Of a stretch of DNA of 64,000 bases, positions 18,407-26,815 are shown piece after piece. Source of the stretch: Marinimicrobium alkaliphilum (lineage in GTDB: Bacteria; Pseudomonadota; Gammaproteobacteria; Pseudomonadales; Cellvibrionaceae). Numbering within the stretch: the first letter of the stretch is position 1; every line of letters starts with the position of its first letter. The position numbers and the translations under genes are program-made. The stretch is from assembly GCF_003259155.1 (NCBI RefSeq), contig NZ_QGMQ01000001.1, positions 248,001 to 312,000 of the forward strand, written 5' to 3'. A model generated the notes under the pieces. It was not told the DNA's origin and did no database searches. It saw nothing but the letters and a program-made list of their open reading frames with translations.

Positions 18407-18448
18407 TTGATGTTCATCAGATCCCCTTCTGTTTACCTTTGCTATAGT
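18407..18448 (+). promoter_or_regulatory. FNR/Anr class II-type promoter of the multiheme cluster
   Basis: TTGATGTTCATCAG (18407-18420) matches the FNR consensus in 9 of 10 defined bases. A -10 element TATAGT, preceded by the TGC of an extended -10, lies at 18443-18448. A transcription start 7 bp after the -10 (about 18455) puts the box centre at -41.5, the class II FNR position, and no -35 is present. The decaheme cytochrome gene begins at 18560. Low-oxygen activation is inferred from this geometry. Confidence 0.7.
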
Positions 18449-18559
18449 TACTCCAAGCTGTACCGGTCGCGATAGGCCTCGCCCCAGGGCTGAGCGTCTT
18501 CGCGTCATACCTATAAAGTAATAATGGTCGCCGCCTCGGTGGCGGACAAGGAGTGAACA

Positions 18560-19474
18560 GTGGGCAAGGGCTTACGCGTCTGGCTGTGGATCAGCATACT
18601 CGTCGGGGGATTGTTCAGTGCCGCGCCGTTAGTGGCGGGCGACGATTACCTGGGCCGGGGTGCGGATGGCTGCCTGATGTGTCACCAGGACTATACTGCG
18701 ATCCTGCGCTCGCCCCACGGCGATGGCGCACATCCCCATTCACCTTTTGCCGAAGGGCAACACAGTTGTGAGAGCTGCCACGGCCCCAGTGCCAGTCATT
18801 TGGGGCGTCTGGATGATGGCAGCCGCCCGCTCACCGGTATTCCCTTTGGCAAAGACCATCCCATCGAGGCGCAGAATGCCATCTGCCTGACCTGTCATGA
18901 GCAGGACGCGGGCCATCATTGGCACGGCAGCCTGCACAACTTTGCCGAGGTGCGCTGCGCCGATTGCCATCAGGTCCACAAGGCGCAGGACCCGGTCATG
19001 AGCCGCACGGGTCAGATGGGCGTGTGTCTGGATTGTCATCAGCAGCAGCGCAGCGACATGCATCGCCCCTCCAATCACCCCATGCGCAGCGGCCAGATGG
19101 TGTGTACCGACTGCCACACGCCCCACGGTGGCGCGGGTCCGGCGGAGCTGCCCCGGCTGTCGGTCAATGAGAGTTGTTATGACTGCCACGCGGAGAAGCG
19201 CGGCCCCTTTTTGTGGGAGCACGCCCCGGTGGCGGAGGATTGCACCTCATGCCATCGGCCCCACGGCTCCAACCACCGGGATCTGTTGACCGCGCGCACG
19301 CCGCAACTGTGTCAGCAGTGCCACCTGGCCCAGTTTCACCCGAGCAGCTTTGAGTCCGGTGCGGGCCTGCCGCCCCACGGCGGTTCCAGCAATATGGTGG
19401 GGCGCGACTGCATGAACTGTCACACCCAGGTGCACGGCTCCAACCATCCTTCGGGGGCGGGTTTGACCCGGTAG
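18560..19474 (+). CDS. Decaheme c-type cytochrome (DmsE/MtrA family)
   Basis: This is a 304-residue exported cytochrome with a signal peptide (about 1-27) and exactly ten CXXCH motifs (CLMCH, CESCH, CLTCH, CADCH, CLDCH, CTDCH, CYDCH, CTSCH, CQQCH, CMNCH) at regular spacing. This is the DmsE/MtrA/PioA plan, in which a heme wire is threaded through an outer-membrane barrel. The GTG start at 18560 has AAGGAG 6 bp upstream. The barrel gene follows 3 bp after the stop. Maturation needs the Ccm system, which is not in the window. It probably passes electrons from the periplasm to the outside. Confidence 0.93.
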   Translation: MGKGLRVWLWISILVGGLFSAAPLVAGDDYLGRGADGCLMCHQDYTAILRSPHGDGAHPHSPFAEGQHSCESCHGPSASHLGRLDDGSRPLTGIPFGKDHPIEAQNAICLTCHEQDAGHHWHGSLHNFAEVRCADCHQVHKAQDPVMSRTGQMGVCLDCHQQQRSDMHRPSNHPMRSGQMVCTDCHTPHGGAGPAELPRLSVNESCYDCHAEKRGPFLWEHAPVAEDCTSCHRPHGSNHRDLLTARTPQLCQQCHLAQFHPSSFESGAGLPPHGGSSNMVGRDCMNCHTQVHGSNHPSGAGLTR

Positions 19475-19477
19475 GCC

Positions 19478-21655
19478 ATGAGACGATTGCAGGGTTTGGG
19501 ATTATCACTCTTGTGTTTCAGCGCCGCGACCCAGGCGGAGGGCCTGAGTGGCGGCGTGTCGGTCAACCTGGGCTATCTCTCGGACGATGCGCCGCGCTTT
19601 GGTCAGTACTCCGGCGTGCAGGAACAGGGAGGCTACCTGGGCGTAGACCTGAATCTGGAGTCTGATGCGGATTACCGGCAAAGCCGGTATTGGTTATTGG
19701 ATGCGGAGCGCCTCGGGCTGGATGACTACCGGGTCAGCGCTGAAGCGGGCGAGCGCGGCGCCTACCGGGTGCGGGTGGACTACCAGGCGCTGGTCAATAA
19801 TGCTATCGAGGGCGCCCAGTCGCCGTTCCGGCCGGGCAACCCGCTGACCCTGCCCAACGACTGGCAGGTGGAGGGCAACAATACCGCCGGCCTTCTGCAA
19901 CTGGACGAAAGCCTGGCCCCCGTGGATTTCTGGCAGGAGCGCGGACGCCTGCGCCTGGACTACCGCCATGACCTGGGTGAGCAGTGGCGCTTAAACGCCG
20001 AGCTGCGACGCGAGACCAAAACCGGCAACCGTATTCTCGGTGGCGTGACCGGCTACAGCGGCGGCAATAACCGCGCGGCCCTGCTGCCTGCGCCGGTGGA
20101 TTACGAAACCCATATCGCCGATCTGGGACTGACCTATCAGGGCGACGGTTATCACTGGGGTTTCGCCTATCACGGCTCCTTTTATCGCAGCGGTGATACG
20201 GGACTGGCCTGGCCCACACCCTTTGGCCAAAATCCCCAGTGGGCCGATGGCGTCGGTTATCCGAACGGCAACAATCAATTGGCGCTGGAGCCGGACAACC
20301 AGTATCACCAGTTGCGACTCTTTGCCGGCATGCCGCTTTTCGAGACCACCCGGGCGCAGCTGGACCTGGCCCACGGACGCATGACCCAGGACCAGGATTA
20401 CCTGCCGTACACTCTCAACCCGGCGCTGACTGTCAATGAAGCGCTACCGCAGACTTCTCTCGATGGTCGAGTGGATACCACTCACGCCAACTTGCGCCTT
20501 ACCAGCCGGCCAGCACCGCAATGGCACCTGAGCCAGCGGCTGCGCTATCGCGACCGCGACAACCGGACGCCTCAGGCGGTGTATCAGCGGGTGCGCGGCG
20601 ATGCGGAAAACCAGCAGGCGTTTGAGTCGGGACGGATCAATCGCCCCTACAGCCTGACCACCACCGAGTTTGCCAGTGACGCCGCCTATCGCCTGACCCG
20701 GCGGGTGCGCCTCAATGCCGGCTATGAATACCAGCACACCGAGCGCGACTACTCGGAAGTGCGCCGCCTGGAAGAGCATGCGCTGAAGCTGGGCGCACGT
20801 CGCACTGCCAGCGCCACTACCGCCGTCAGTGCCGAACTGCAACACCGTCAAAGGCGCGGCAGCGAGTATCTGGACACCTTGCCCTATGTACAGACCCATG
20901 TGCCCGGCACCATCGGCGAGGATGATTTTGAAAACCATCCGTTGTTGCGCAAATACTACCTGGCGGACCGCGACCGGGATCAACTGCGTTTGCGCGCCGA
21001 CTGGTTTCCTACGGCGGAATTCAGCGCCGGGCTCAACTTTATCTACAATCGCGACGATTACCAGGACGTGGTTTTCGGACTGGACGATTCCATCATGCGT
21101 TCCTGGATGCTGGACTGGAGTTATGCTGCCGCCGAGGGCGTGCAGCTCAGCGGTTTTGCCAGCACCGACCGCTATGCCAGCGAACAGTTTGGCCGTTCCT
21201 TTCGCGGCAACGTGCCCACGGATGTGGACGATCCGGAACGCGACTGGCAGGTGGCCGCCCGCGATCGTTTTGATACCTACGGCCTGACCCTGGCCTGGGA
21301 CAATGTCCAGGACCGCCTCGACTGGGATTGGCTCAGCGGGCCGTTGAATCTGTCACTGGAGTGGGTCAACTCCCGCTCCCGGGGTGAGATGAACACCTAT
21401 GCCGGACCGGCACTCAACCATGAGCCGCTGCCGGTACTGCGGACTCACTTGAATCACTACCGGGTAAACGGGGATTATCAAGTCACCGACCAGTCCGCGG
21501 TTCGTTTGAGTCTTGAGCACGAGCGCTACACCAGCGCGGATTACGCCCTGGATGATATCGCGCCAGATACTGCCGCCAATGTACTGACCCTGGGGCACCG
21601 CAGCCCCCGCTACAACGTCACCTGGGTAGTGCTCGGCTACCGCTACCAGTTTTAG
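19478..21655 (+). CDS. MtrB/PioB-family outer membrane beta-barrel
   Basis: This 725-residue barrel with a signal peptide (about 1-20) has many alternating amphipathic strands separated by DYR/RYRDRDN-type turns and a terminal aromatic residue (YRYQF). This is the decaheme-associated outer membrane protein family (MtrB, DmsF, PioB), which insulates the decaheme cytochrome across the membrane. The CXXC pair seen near the N-terminus of Shewanella MtrB is absent. The start lies 3 bp after the cytochrome stop, and the flavocytochrome gene follows 9 bp after this stop, so the three are surely one operon. Confidence 0.9.
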   Translation: MRRLQGLGLSLLCFSAATQAEGLSGGVSVNLGYLSDDAPRFGQYSGVQEQGGYLGVDLNLESDADYRQSRYWLLDAERLGLDDYRVSAEAGERGAYRVRVDYQALVNNAIEGAQSPFRPGNPLTLPNDWQVEGNNTAGLLQLDESLAPVDFWQERGRLRLDYRHDLGEQWRLNAELRRETKTGNRILGGVTGYSGGNNRAALLPAPVDYETHIADLGLTYQGDGYHWGFAYHGSFYRSGDTGLAWPTPFGQNPQWADGVGYPNGNNQLALEPDNQYHQLRLFAGMPLFETTRAQLDLAHGRMTQDQDYLPYTLNPALTVNEALPQTSLDGRVDTTHANLRLTSRPAPQWHLSQRLRYRDRDNRTPQAVYQRVRGDAENQQAFESGRINRPYSLTTTEFASDAAYRLTRRVRLNAGYEYQHTERDYSEVRRLEEHALKLGARRTASATTAVSAELQHRQRRGSEYLDTLPYVQTHVPGTIGEDDFENHPLLRKYYLADRDRDQLRLRADWFPTAEFSAGLNFIYNRDDYQDVVFGLDDSIMRSWMLDWSYAAAEGVQLSGFASTDRYASEQFGRSFRGNVPTDVDDPERDWQVAARDRFDTYGLTLAWDNVQDRLDWDWLSGPLNLSLEWVNSRSRGEMNTYAGPALNHEPLPVLRTHLNHYRVNGDYQVTDQSAVRLSLEHERYTSADYALDDIAPDTAANVLTLGHRSPRYNVTWVVLGYRYQF

Positions 21656-21664
21656 GGAGAACCT

Positions 21665-22963
21665 ATGTCACCGCGCATGTACAAACTGTTGGTGTGGTTG
21701 ATTGCGATACTGCCGGGCCTTGTGGCCCTGTTTTTTATGCGTTCCCCGGACACCGCTTCGGTGGGTGGCGTGCTCAACTATCTGGGACGCTTGACCGGCA
21801 TTGTCGGGCTGTCGACCATGCTTATGGCGGCGATTCTGTGTTGCCGGGTGCCCGGCTTTGATCGGCCTTTCGGCGGGCTGACTAAAATGTGGAAACTCCA
21901 CCACCAGCTCGGCGCCGTGGCCTTTCTGTTATTGCTGGCACACCCCCTCTTGTTGGCCTTTGCCGCCGCCGAGGTTTCTTTGACTGCGGCAGTCGCAACG
22001 TTGACGCCCACCAGCCAGAGCCTGTGGTTGGGCTGGATCGCGCTGGTGCTGATGATGGTTTTTCTCGCCCCGAGTTTCGCCTTTTTTGGCCACCCGGATT
22101 ATCAGCGTTGGAAATGGGTGCATCGGCTCAGTGGTCCGGCGATTATTCTGGCATTGATTCATACGGCGTTGCTGATGCGCACCTTGCCAGCGCCCTGGGA
22201 TACGTTGGTGTGGGTGGTGTACGTAGCCGCTGCGGTGGGTGCGCTGGCTTACCGATTTGTGTTTTCTCGGGTAAAAGGAAGGCAGCCCTATCAGGTCATG
22301 CAAGTGGAACGCTCGGCCAATAATGTGGTGGAAATCAGCTTGCAGGCCGAGCGCTCACGTCTGGATCATGAGGCGGGGCAGTTTGTGTATTTGACGCCGT
22401 TCGATAAAACCCTGACCAATGGTTACGCCGAAGAGCACCCCTATACGATTTCCTCCGCGCCGGATGAACCTCTACTGCGTATTGCGATCAAGGACTTGGG
22501 GGATGCCAGTCGCGCGATCCAGACGATCGCCGTGGGCAGTCAGGTGAAAGTGGAGGGGCCGTACGGCGGTTTCTTTCCGCCTACCGAGCTGGGGCCGTCC
22601 CTGTGGGTTGCTGGTGGCATTGGCATCACGCCGTTTCTGGGAAAGGTACGGGAGTTGGCTCGCGGTGAATTTTCCGGTGATGTGCATCTGGTGTATTGCG
22701 TGCAGGACGAGTCCCGGGCGTTGTTCCTGGAGGAGTTGAGCGGCTACGCCCAGGCACTGCCGGGCTTTCATTTGTCGATGCATTATTTTTACCGGGAGGG
22801 GCCGCTGGATGAAGCCTTTCTCAACCGGGTGTGTGACGATGTTGCCGAGCGCGAAGCGTTTATTTGCGGGCCGACACCGTTGTTGAGTTGTGCCCGTAAT
22901 GTGTTGCTTGGCGCCGGCGTGCCGGCACGCCGGATTACGACGGAGGAGTTTGAGCTTCTTTAG
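21665..22963 (+). CDS. Ferric-reductase-like transmembrane flavocytochrome b (NOX/FRE fold)
   Basis: This 432-residue inner-membrane enzyme has six helices (about 7-205) carrying paired histidines (WKLHHQLG...LAHPLL and WVHRLSG...LIHTALL) that would bind two b hemes. An FAD domain follows (HPYTISSAP, about 260) and then an NAD(P)H domain (VAGGIGITPF, about 315; CGPTPLL, about 405). Family members move electrons from cytosolic NAD(P)H across the membrane. Its place directly after the decaheme and barrel genes makes it the likely electron donor to the periplasmic hemes. The start ATG 21665 has GGGAGA upstream. Confidence 0.9.
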   Translation: MSPRMYKLLVWLIAILPGLVALFFMRSPDTASVGGVLNYLGRLTGIVGLSTMLMAAILCCRVPGFDRPFGGLTKMWKLHHQLGAVAFLLLLAHPLLLAFAAAEVSLTAAVATLTPTSQSLWLGWIALVLMMVFLAPSFAFFGHPDYQRWKWVHRLSGPAIILALIHTALLMRTLPAPWDTLVWVVYVAAAVGALAYRFVFSRVKGRQPYQVMQVERSANNVVEISLQAERSRLDHEAGQFVYLTPFDKTLTNGYAEEHPYTISSAPDEPLLRIAIKDLGDASRAIQTIAVGSQVKVEGPYGGFFPPTELGPSLWVAGGIGITPFLGKVRELARGEFSGDVHLVYCVQDESRALFLEELSGYAQALPGFHLSMHYFYREGPLDEAFLNRVCDDVAEREAFICGPTPLLSCARNVLLGAGVPARRITTEEFELL

Positions 22964-23008
22964 TGGTGGGGTAGCGCAAGCGGCGTTTTTTCGTTTGGGT
23001 GCCTCAGT

Positions 23009-23220
23009 GTCGGATTACGCCCTTCGGGCTAATCCGACCTACACGAAACCGTGTGCTGCTGTCCAAGTAGGTCGGATTAGCGCAGCGTAATCCGACACAT
23101 AGGGCACCCAAATTAGAACAGTGTGCTGCTGTCCAAGTAGGTCGGATTAGCGTAGCGTAATCCGACAAAAACGCTCGATGTTTCCAGTAGGTCGGATTAG
23201 GCGCAGCCGTAATCCGACAC
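23009..23220. repeat. Cluster of four REP-like palindromes
   Basis: Copies lie at 23009-23042 (inverted), 23067-23098, 23137-23166 and 23187-23220, all with the core GTCGGATTA...TAATCCGAC. The second and third copies share a further 16 bp of upstream sequence (GTGTGCTGCTGTCCAA) and stand exactly 70 bp apart, so this unit was tandemly duplicated. The cluster fills the 292-bp gap between the flavocytochrome and cytochrome b5 genes and may attenuate or stabilise the transcript. No associated transposase lies in the window. Confidence 0.9.
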
Positions 23221-23255
23221 TAAGGCACCGAATCCAAAATCCGAGGAGATCACTT

Positions 23256-23609
23256 ATGAAAAAAACCGTTTTCGCCGCTTTCATCGCCTTCTGGTCGTCC
23301 ATCGGCACCCTGGTGCTGGTTGGCAGCCTGTCCGCCCACGCCGTATCGGAAGCGGAAGGGGAGTTGTCGACCTACACGCTCGAGCAAGTGGCCGAGCACA
23401 ACACCCTCGGCAGCTGCTGGATGGTCATCGAAGGCAAGGTCTACGACTTCACCGGCTACATTCCGAGACATCCGACACCACCGGTGGTCATGGAAGGTTG
23501 GTGTGGCCGCGAGGCGACGGAAGGCATGCGCACCAAAGGCTATGGCCGCGACCACAGCCCGGCAGCCTGGGGCCTGATGGAAGATTACCTGATCGGTGAG
23601 TTGGAGTAG
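23256..23609 (+). CDS. Exported cytochrome b5-like heme protein
   Basis: This 117-residue protein has a signal peptide (about 1-30) and a single cytochrome b5 domain (about 37-117). The usual HPGG heme motif is changed to HPTP (RHPTPPVVMEGWCG), but the first axial His is kept and the second is present in GRDHSPAAW. It is therefore expected to bind one b heme in the periplasm. ATG 23256 with GAGGAG upstream was chosen over an upstream in-frame start in the repeat region. It may belong to the redox cluster upstream, or be expressed alone because REP elements intervene. It ends 2 bp from the convergent P-ATPase. Confidence 0.85.
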   Translation: MKKTVFAAFIAFWSSIGTLVLVGSLSAHAVSEAEGELSTYTLEQVAEHNTLGSCWMVIEGKVYDFTGYIPRHPTPPVVMEGWCGREATEGMRTKGYGRDHSPAAWGLMEDYLIGELE

Positions 23610-23611
23610 CG

Positions 23612-25897
23612 CTAGTCGGCACGGGCCGATGAGACCTGCCGACGAAAGCGGCCTTTAAGCAACATGGAATTGCCAATGACCGACAGCGAGCTGGCGGTCA
23701 TGGCAATCACACCCACCATCGGATGCAATAACCCGGCGGCGGCAATCGGAATGGCGGCGGCGTTGTAGCCGCTGGCCCACCAGAGATTCTGCACAATTTT
23801 GTCGAAGGTGGCGCGCGACAATTGCATGGCTTCGACGACCCCGGTCAACTCGCCTTTGACCAGGGTGACATCGGCGGCTTCGATGGCCACGTCGGCGCCC
23901 GCACCGATGGCGATGCCCACGTTGGCCTGTTTGAGTGCCGGGGCATCGTTGATGCCGTCGCCCACCATCGCAACATGGTCGCCAAAGCGTTCCTGCAGGG
24001 CGCGCACGGCATCCACCTTGCCCTCGGGCAGCACTTCGGCCTGAACTTCGTCGATACCCACTTCCCGAGCCACGGCATTGGCGGCGCGTTCGTTATCGCC
24101 GGTAATCATGACTACATGCAATCCCAGTTTGTGCATGGCGGCGATGGCGTCGGCGGAGTCTTCCTTGATGCTGTCGGCGACTGCCAGTAGGCCGCGGGCC
24201 TTACCGTCGACGGCAACAATGACACTGGTGCGACCTTCGTTTTCCAGCTTCTCCAGGGACGCCTGCAAGGCTTGCAGTCCTTCCACCCCCTGTTCGTCCA
24301 GCAGTCGGCGGTTGCCGATCAGCACCTGCTTTCCGTCGACGTCACCACTGACGCCGCGGGCCGCTTCGGATTTGAATTGCTGCACATCGGCGGGCTTGAC
24401 GTCACGCTCCTGGGCGCCCTCGACAATGGCGCGGGCGATGGGGTGCTCCGAGGCGTTCTCCAGGCTGGCGCCCCAATAGAGCAGGTCTTTTTCGTCCGTG
24501 CCTTCGGCGGGCACGACATCGGTCAGCGTCGGCTGCCCTCGGGTGATGGTGCCGGTTTTGTCCAACACCACGACTTTGATGTCCTTGAAAGTCTGAATGG
24601 CTTCCCCGGAACGGATCAGTATGCCCCGTTGCGCGCCCAGGCTCGAACCCACCATCAGGGCGGTCGGGGTCGCCAGACCCAGGGCGCAGGGGCAGGCAAT
24701 GACCAGTACCGCGATGGCCGCCAGGGTGGCCAGGATTGGCGTTGTCAGCGTGGGGTCAACCCAGGGCAGAAAGCCTTCACCCCAATAGAGGACGGGACGC
24801 AGGCTGTCGCCCAGCACTGCCCAGGCGATAAAGCTGAGAACAGCGATGCCGATCACGATGGGCACAAAACGGGCGGTCATCCGGTCGGCAAAGTCCTGAA
24901 TGGGCACGCGCGAACCCTGGGCCTGCTCCACGAGTTTGATGACCTGGGAAATAAAGGTGTCTTTGCCCACTTTGGTGGCTTTGATCCGCAGTCGCCCCTC
25001 TTTGTTAATGGTGGCGCCCAATACGGTATCGCCCGACTGACGCAGCACCGGAATGGATTCGCCGGTGGCAATGGACTCGTCGATATGGCTTTCGCCGTCG
25101 ACCACTTCGCCGTCGGTGGGAATCTTGTCGCCGGGGCGAACCACCATAATGTCGCCGGACTGCAGATCCTCAACCGGGATCTCCTCTTCCTTGCCGTCGC
25201 GCTCGACCCGGGCGGTTTTCGCACTCAGGGTCATCAGCCGGCGAATGGCCTGAGACGCCTGGCCCTTGGCCCGGGTCTCCAGATAGCGACCGAGCAGATG
25301 GAAGGTCATGATGGTGGCGGCCATTTCCATAAAGGAGGTCATGGCAAAGAAGAAACCCAGCAGCCCGATAAAGTAGGGCGGCAGACTGCCCATGGAAATC
25401 AGCACATCCATATTGGCGTTGCGGTTGCGCAATGCCTTCCAGGAGGCCTTGTGGGTGGCCCAGCCACCTTTGAGAAAGACCACGGGAAATGCCAGCACCG
25501 CAATAATGGCCAGGTAACCGGGAATCGGTTGCCAGAACATGTGCGGCATCATGATGATCATGATCAGCGTAGTGGGCACCGCGGCGAACCACAGGCGCTT
25601 CTTGGCCTGGGTGAGGTAGGCTTCCTCGGCGCCCAGGTCGTGACTGTCTTCGGCTTCGGTGGTGACCTTCGCCACATCGTAGCCGGCGTTTTCCACCGTG
25701 GTGCGCAGGCGCTCGGCCTCTGGGCCGCCGGATTCGACCGCCACCGTCACCTTGTGATTGCTCACATTGGTGTTGATTGAGGCAATGCCGTCCAAGCGTT
25801 CCAGGCTCTTGCGCACAATGCCTGCGCAGTGGTCGCTGCCCATGCCGGGCACGGTGATAATAAAGCGCTGGGACTGATTGTCGGCATTGTCGTTCAC
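23612..25897 (-). CDS. Heavy-metal P-type ATPase, copper type
   Basis: This is a 761-residue P1B-type ATPase that would export Cu(I) from the cytoplasm. Visible are one N-terminal HMA-like domain, the transport motif CPC (402-404), the phosphorylated Asp446 in DKTGT, and the C-terminal YN...M-x2-S-S signature of the copper (P1B-1) class. The HMA metal site is degenerate: GMGSDHC has Ser21 where the first Cys of CxxC should be, so this domain may not bind Cu(I) normally. The start is a GTG (25897) with AGGGGAG upstream. A 9-bp inverted repeat lies just upstream (25933-25962). A second, complete copper ATPase lies at 28362. Confidence 0.9.
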   Translation of the reverse strand: MNDNADNQSQRFIITVPGMGSDHCAGIVRKSLERLDGIASINTNVSNHKVTVAVESGGPEAERLRTTVENAGYDVAKVTTEAEDSHDLGAEEAYLTQAKKRLWFAAVPTTLIMIIMMPHMFWQPIPGYLAIIAVLAFPVVFLKGGWATHKASWKALRNRNANMDVLISMGSLPPYFIGLLGFFFAMTSFMEMAATIMTFHLLGRYLETRAKGQASQAIRRLMTLSAKTARVERDGKEEEIPVEDLQSGDIMVVRPGDKIPTDGEVVDGESHIDESIATGESIPVLRQSGDTVLGATINKEGRLRIKATKVGKDTFISQVIKLVEQAQGSRVPIQDFADRMTARFVPIVIGIAVLSFIAWAVLGDSLRPVLYWGEGFLPWVDPTLTTPILATLAAIAVLVIACPCALGLATPTALMVGSSLGAQRGILIRSGEAIQTFKDIKVVVLDKTGTITRGQPTLTDVVPAEGTDEKDLLYWGASLENASEHPIARAIVEGAQERDVKPADVQQFKSEAARGVSGDVDGKQVLIGNRRLLDEQGVEGLQALQASLEKLENEGRTSVIVAVDGKARGLLAVADSIKEDSADAIAAMHKLGLHVVMITGDNERAANAVAREVGIDEVQAEVLPEGKVDAVRALQERFGDHVAMVGDGINDAPALKQANVGIAIGAGADVAIEAADVTLVKGELTGVVEAMQLSRATFDKIVQNLWWASGYNAAAIPIAAAGLLHPMVGVIAMTASSLSVIGNSMLLKGRFRRQVSSARAD

Positions 25898-25932
25898 GGT
25901 GAACTCCCCTGTTGGTTTACCAAGACCTTAAC

Positions 25933-25962
25933 TTGGCACAACCGGGAAGGTCTTTGTGCCAA
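25933..25962. promoter_or_regulatory. Inverted repeat upstream of the first copper ATPase
   Basis: TTGGCACAA (25933-25941) and TTGTGCCAA (25954-25962) are a perfect 9-bp inverted repeat with a 12-bp spacer, 36-65 bp before the GTG start on the minus strand. A second, outer-shifted repeat AAGACCTT/AAGGTCTT (25922-25929, 25947-25954) overlaps it. The spacing does not fit a CueR box or a sigma-54 promoter. It is probably an operator for an unknown regulator. Confidence 0.5.
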
Positions 25963-25993
25963 ATCAAGTGATCGTCTTAACCCTAGCAGAGGT

Positions 25994-26815
25994 TCAGCGT
26001 TTACGCCGATAGAGCAACATGGTCAGCGGGCCGAAAATGACGGTCAGGGTGATCGGCGTGACCAGACATAACGCCAGCTGTCCCGGTGTCAATCCGCCAT
26101 CCATAATGCCACGCAACGCCGTTACCAAATGGGTGACCGGGTTAAAGGCGACAATGGTCTGTAGCACCGAAGGCATTGTGGCCGGGTCCACGTAGATATT
26201 GGAGGCGAAAGTTATCGGCATCAGGAAGATCCAGCTAACCGTCATAACCGCGCCCGGTGTGCGCAGAATTAACCCCAAAGTGGTAAATACCCAACTGAGA
26301 CCAAAGCCGAAAATATTGAGCAACACAAACGCGAGGATGACGCCGACAATCCCGGTCTCGGGGCGATAGCCCAACAGCAACCCGACCAACACCACAATGG
26401 TGGAGGCGATGGTATAGCGCAGGACATCGCCGAGCATGGCGCCGACGATAGGGGAGGGGCGCCAGATGGGCATGGATTTAAAACGGTCGTACACACCCTT
26501 ACCGATATCAGTATTTAACGTCACACCGGTGTAGAGCGAGGTGAAGATCATGGTTTGGGCGAGGATGCCGGGTAACAGAAACTGCAGGTAATCGCTGGTG
26601 GATCCGGCCAGGGCGCCACCAAACAAATAGGTGAACATCACCGTAAACATGATGGGCGTCACCAGCACATCGAACATCTGCTCCGGCACATACTTTATTT
26701 TTAACAATGCCCGCCAGCCGAAGGCCGTGGCGCAGGTCAGCATGCTCGCGCGCGGCGGTCGTGCCCGGCGGGAAATGGCGCTGTGCAAGGTGGTTGAAGT
26801 CCCTTCCTGGTTCAT
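25994..26815 (-). CDS. ABC-2 type transporter permease (DrrB-like)
   Basis: This is a 273-residue inner-membrane permease with six hydrophobic segments and the ABC-2 pattern ([41 protein letters not shown]). The coupling-helix motif [10 protein letters not shown] is typical of DrrB, the membrane half of the daunorubicin-type exporter. The start codon overlaps the ATPase stop by 4 bp, so the two are translationally coupled. The exported compound is unknown; genomic neighbours are metal-resistance genes. Confidence 0.9.
   Translation of the reverse strand: MNQEGTSTTLHSAISRRARPPRASMLTCATAFGWRALLKIKYVPEQMFDVLVTPIMFTVMFTYLFGGALAGSTSDYLQFLLPGILAQTMIFTSLYTGVTLNTDIGKGVYDRFKSMPIWRPSPIVGAMLGDVLRYTIASTIVVLVGLLLGYRPETGIVGVILAFVLLNIFGFGLSWVFTTLGLILRTPGAVMTVSWIFLMPITFASNIYVDPATMPSVLQTIVAFNPVTHLVTALRGIMDGGLTPGQLALCLVTPITLTVIFGPLTMLLYRRKR

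Noticed and set aside
18456-18540. A second GEMM-type riboswitch in the leader of the decaheme cytochrome gene
   Set aside because: The leader has GC-rich complementary patches but lacks the GAAA-capped stem followed by CGCAAAG and the CCGG receptor.
23009-23220. CRISPR-like array
   Set aside because: The repeats are palindromic REP-type elements in mixed orientation with irregular spacing and near-identical intervening sequence, without cas genes.
24272-25780. 502-codon open frame antisense to the first copper ATPase
   Set aside because: It is a shadow of a high-GC coding region, rich in His/Gly/Gln with no domain; the P-type ATPase has all catalytic motifs.
25922-25954. CueR box for the first copper ATPase (AAGACCTT/AAGGTCTT)
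   Set aside because: The two arms are 17 bp apart, too far for the CueR dyad, and no 19-bp spaced promoter elements were found around them.
25933-25962. Sigma-54 promoter suggested by TTGGCAC upstream of the first copper ATPase
   Set aside because: No TTGC(A/T) follows at the required -12 spacing on either strand; the sequence is better explained as a 9-bp inverted repeat.
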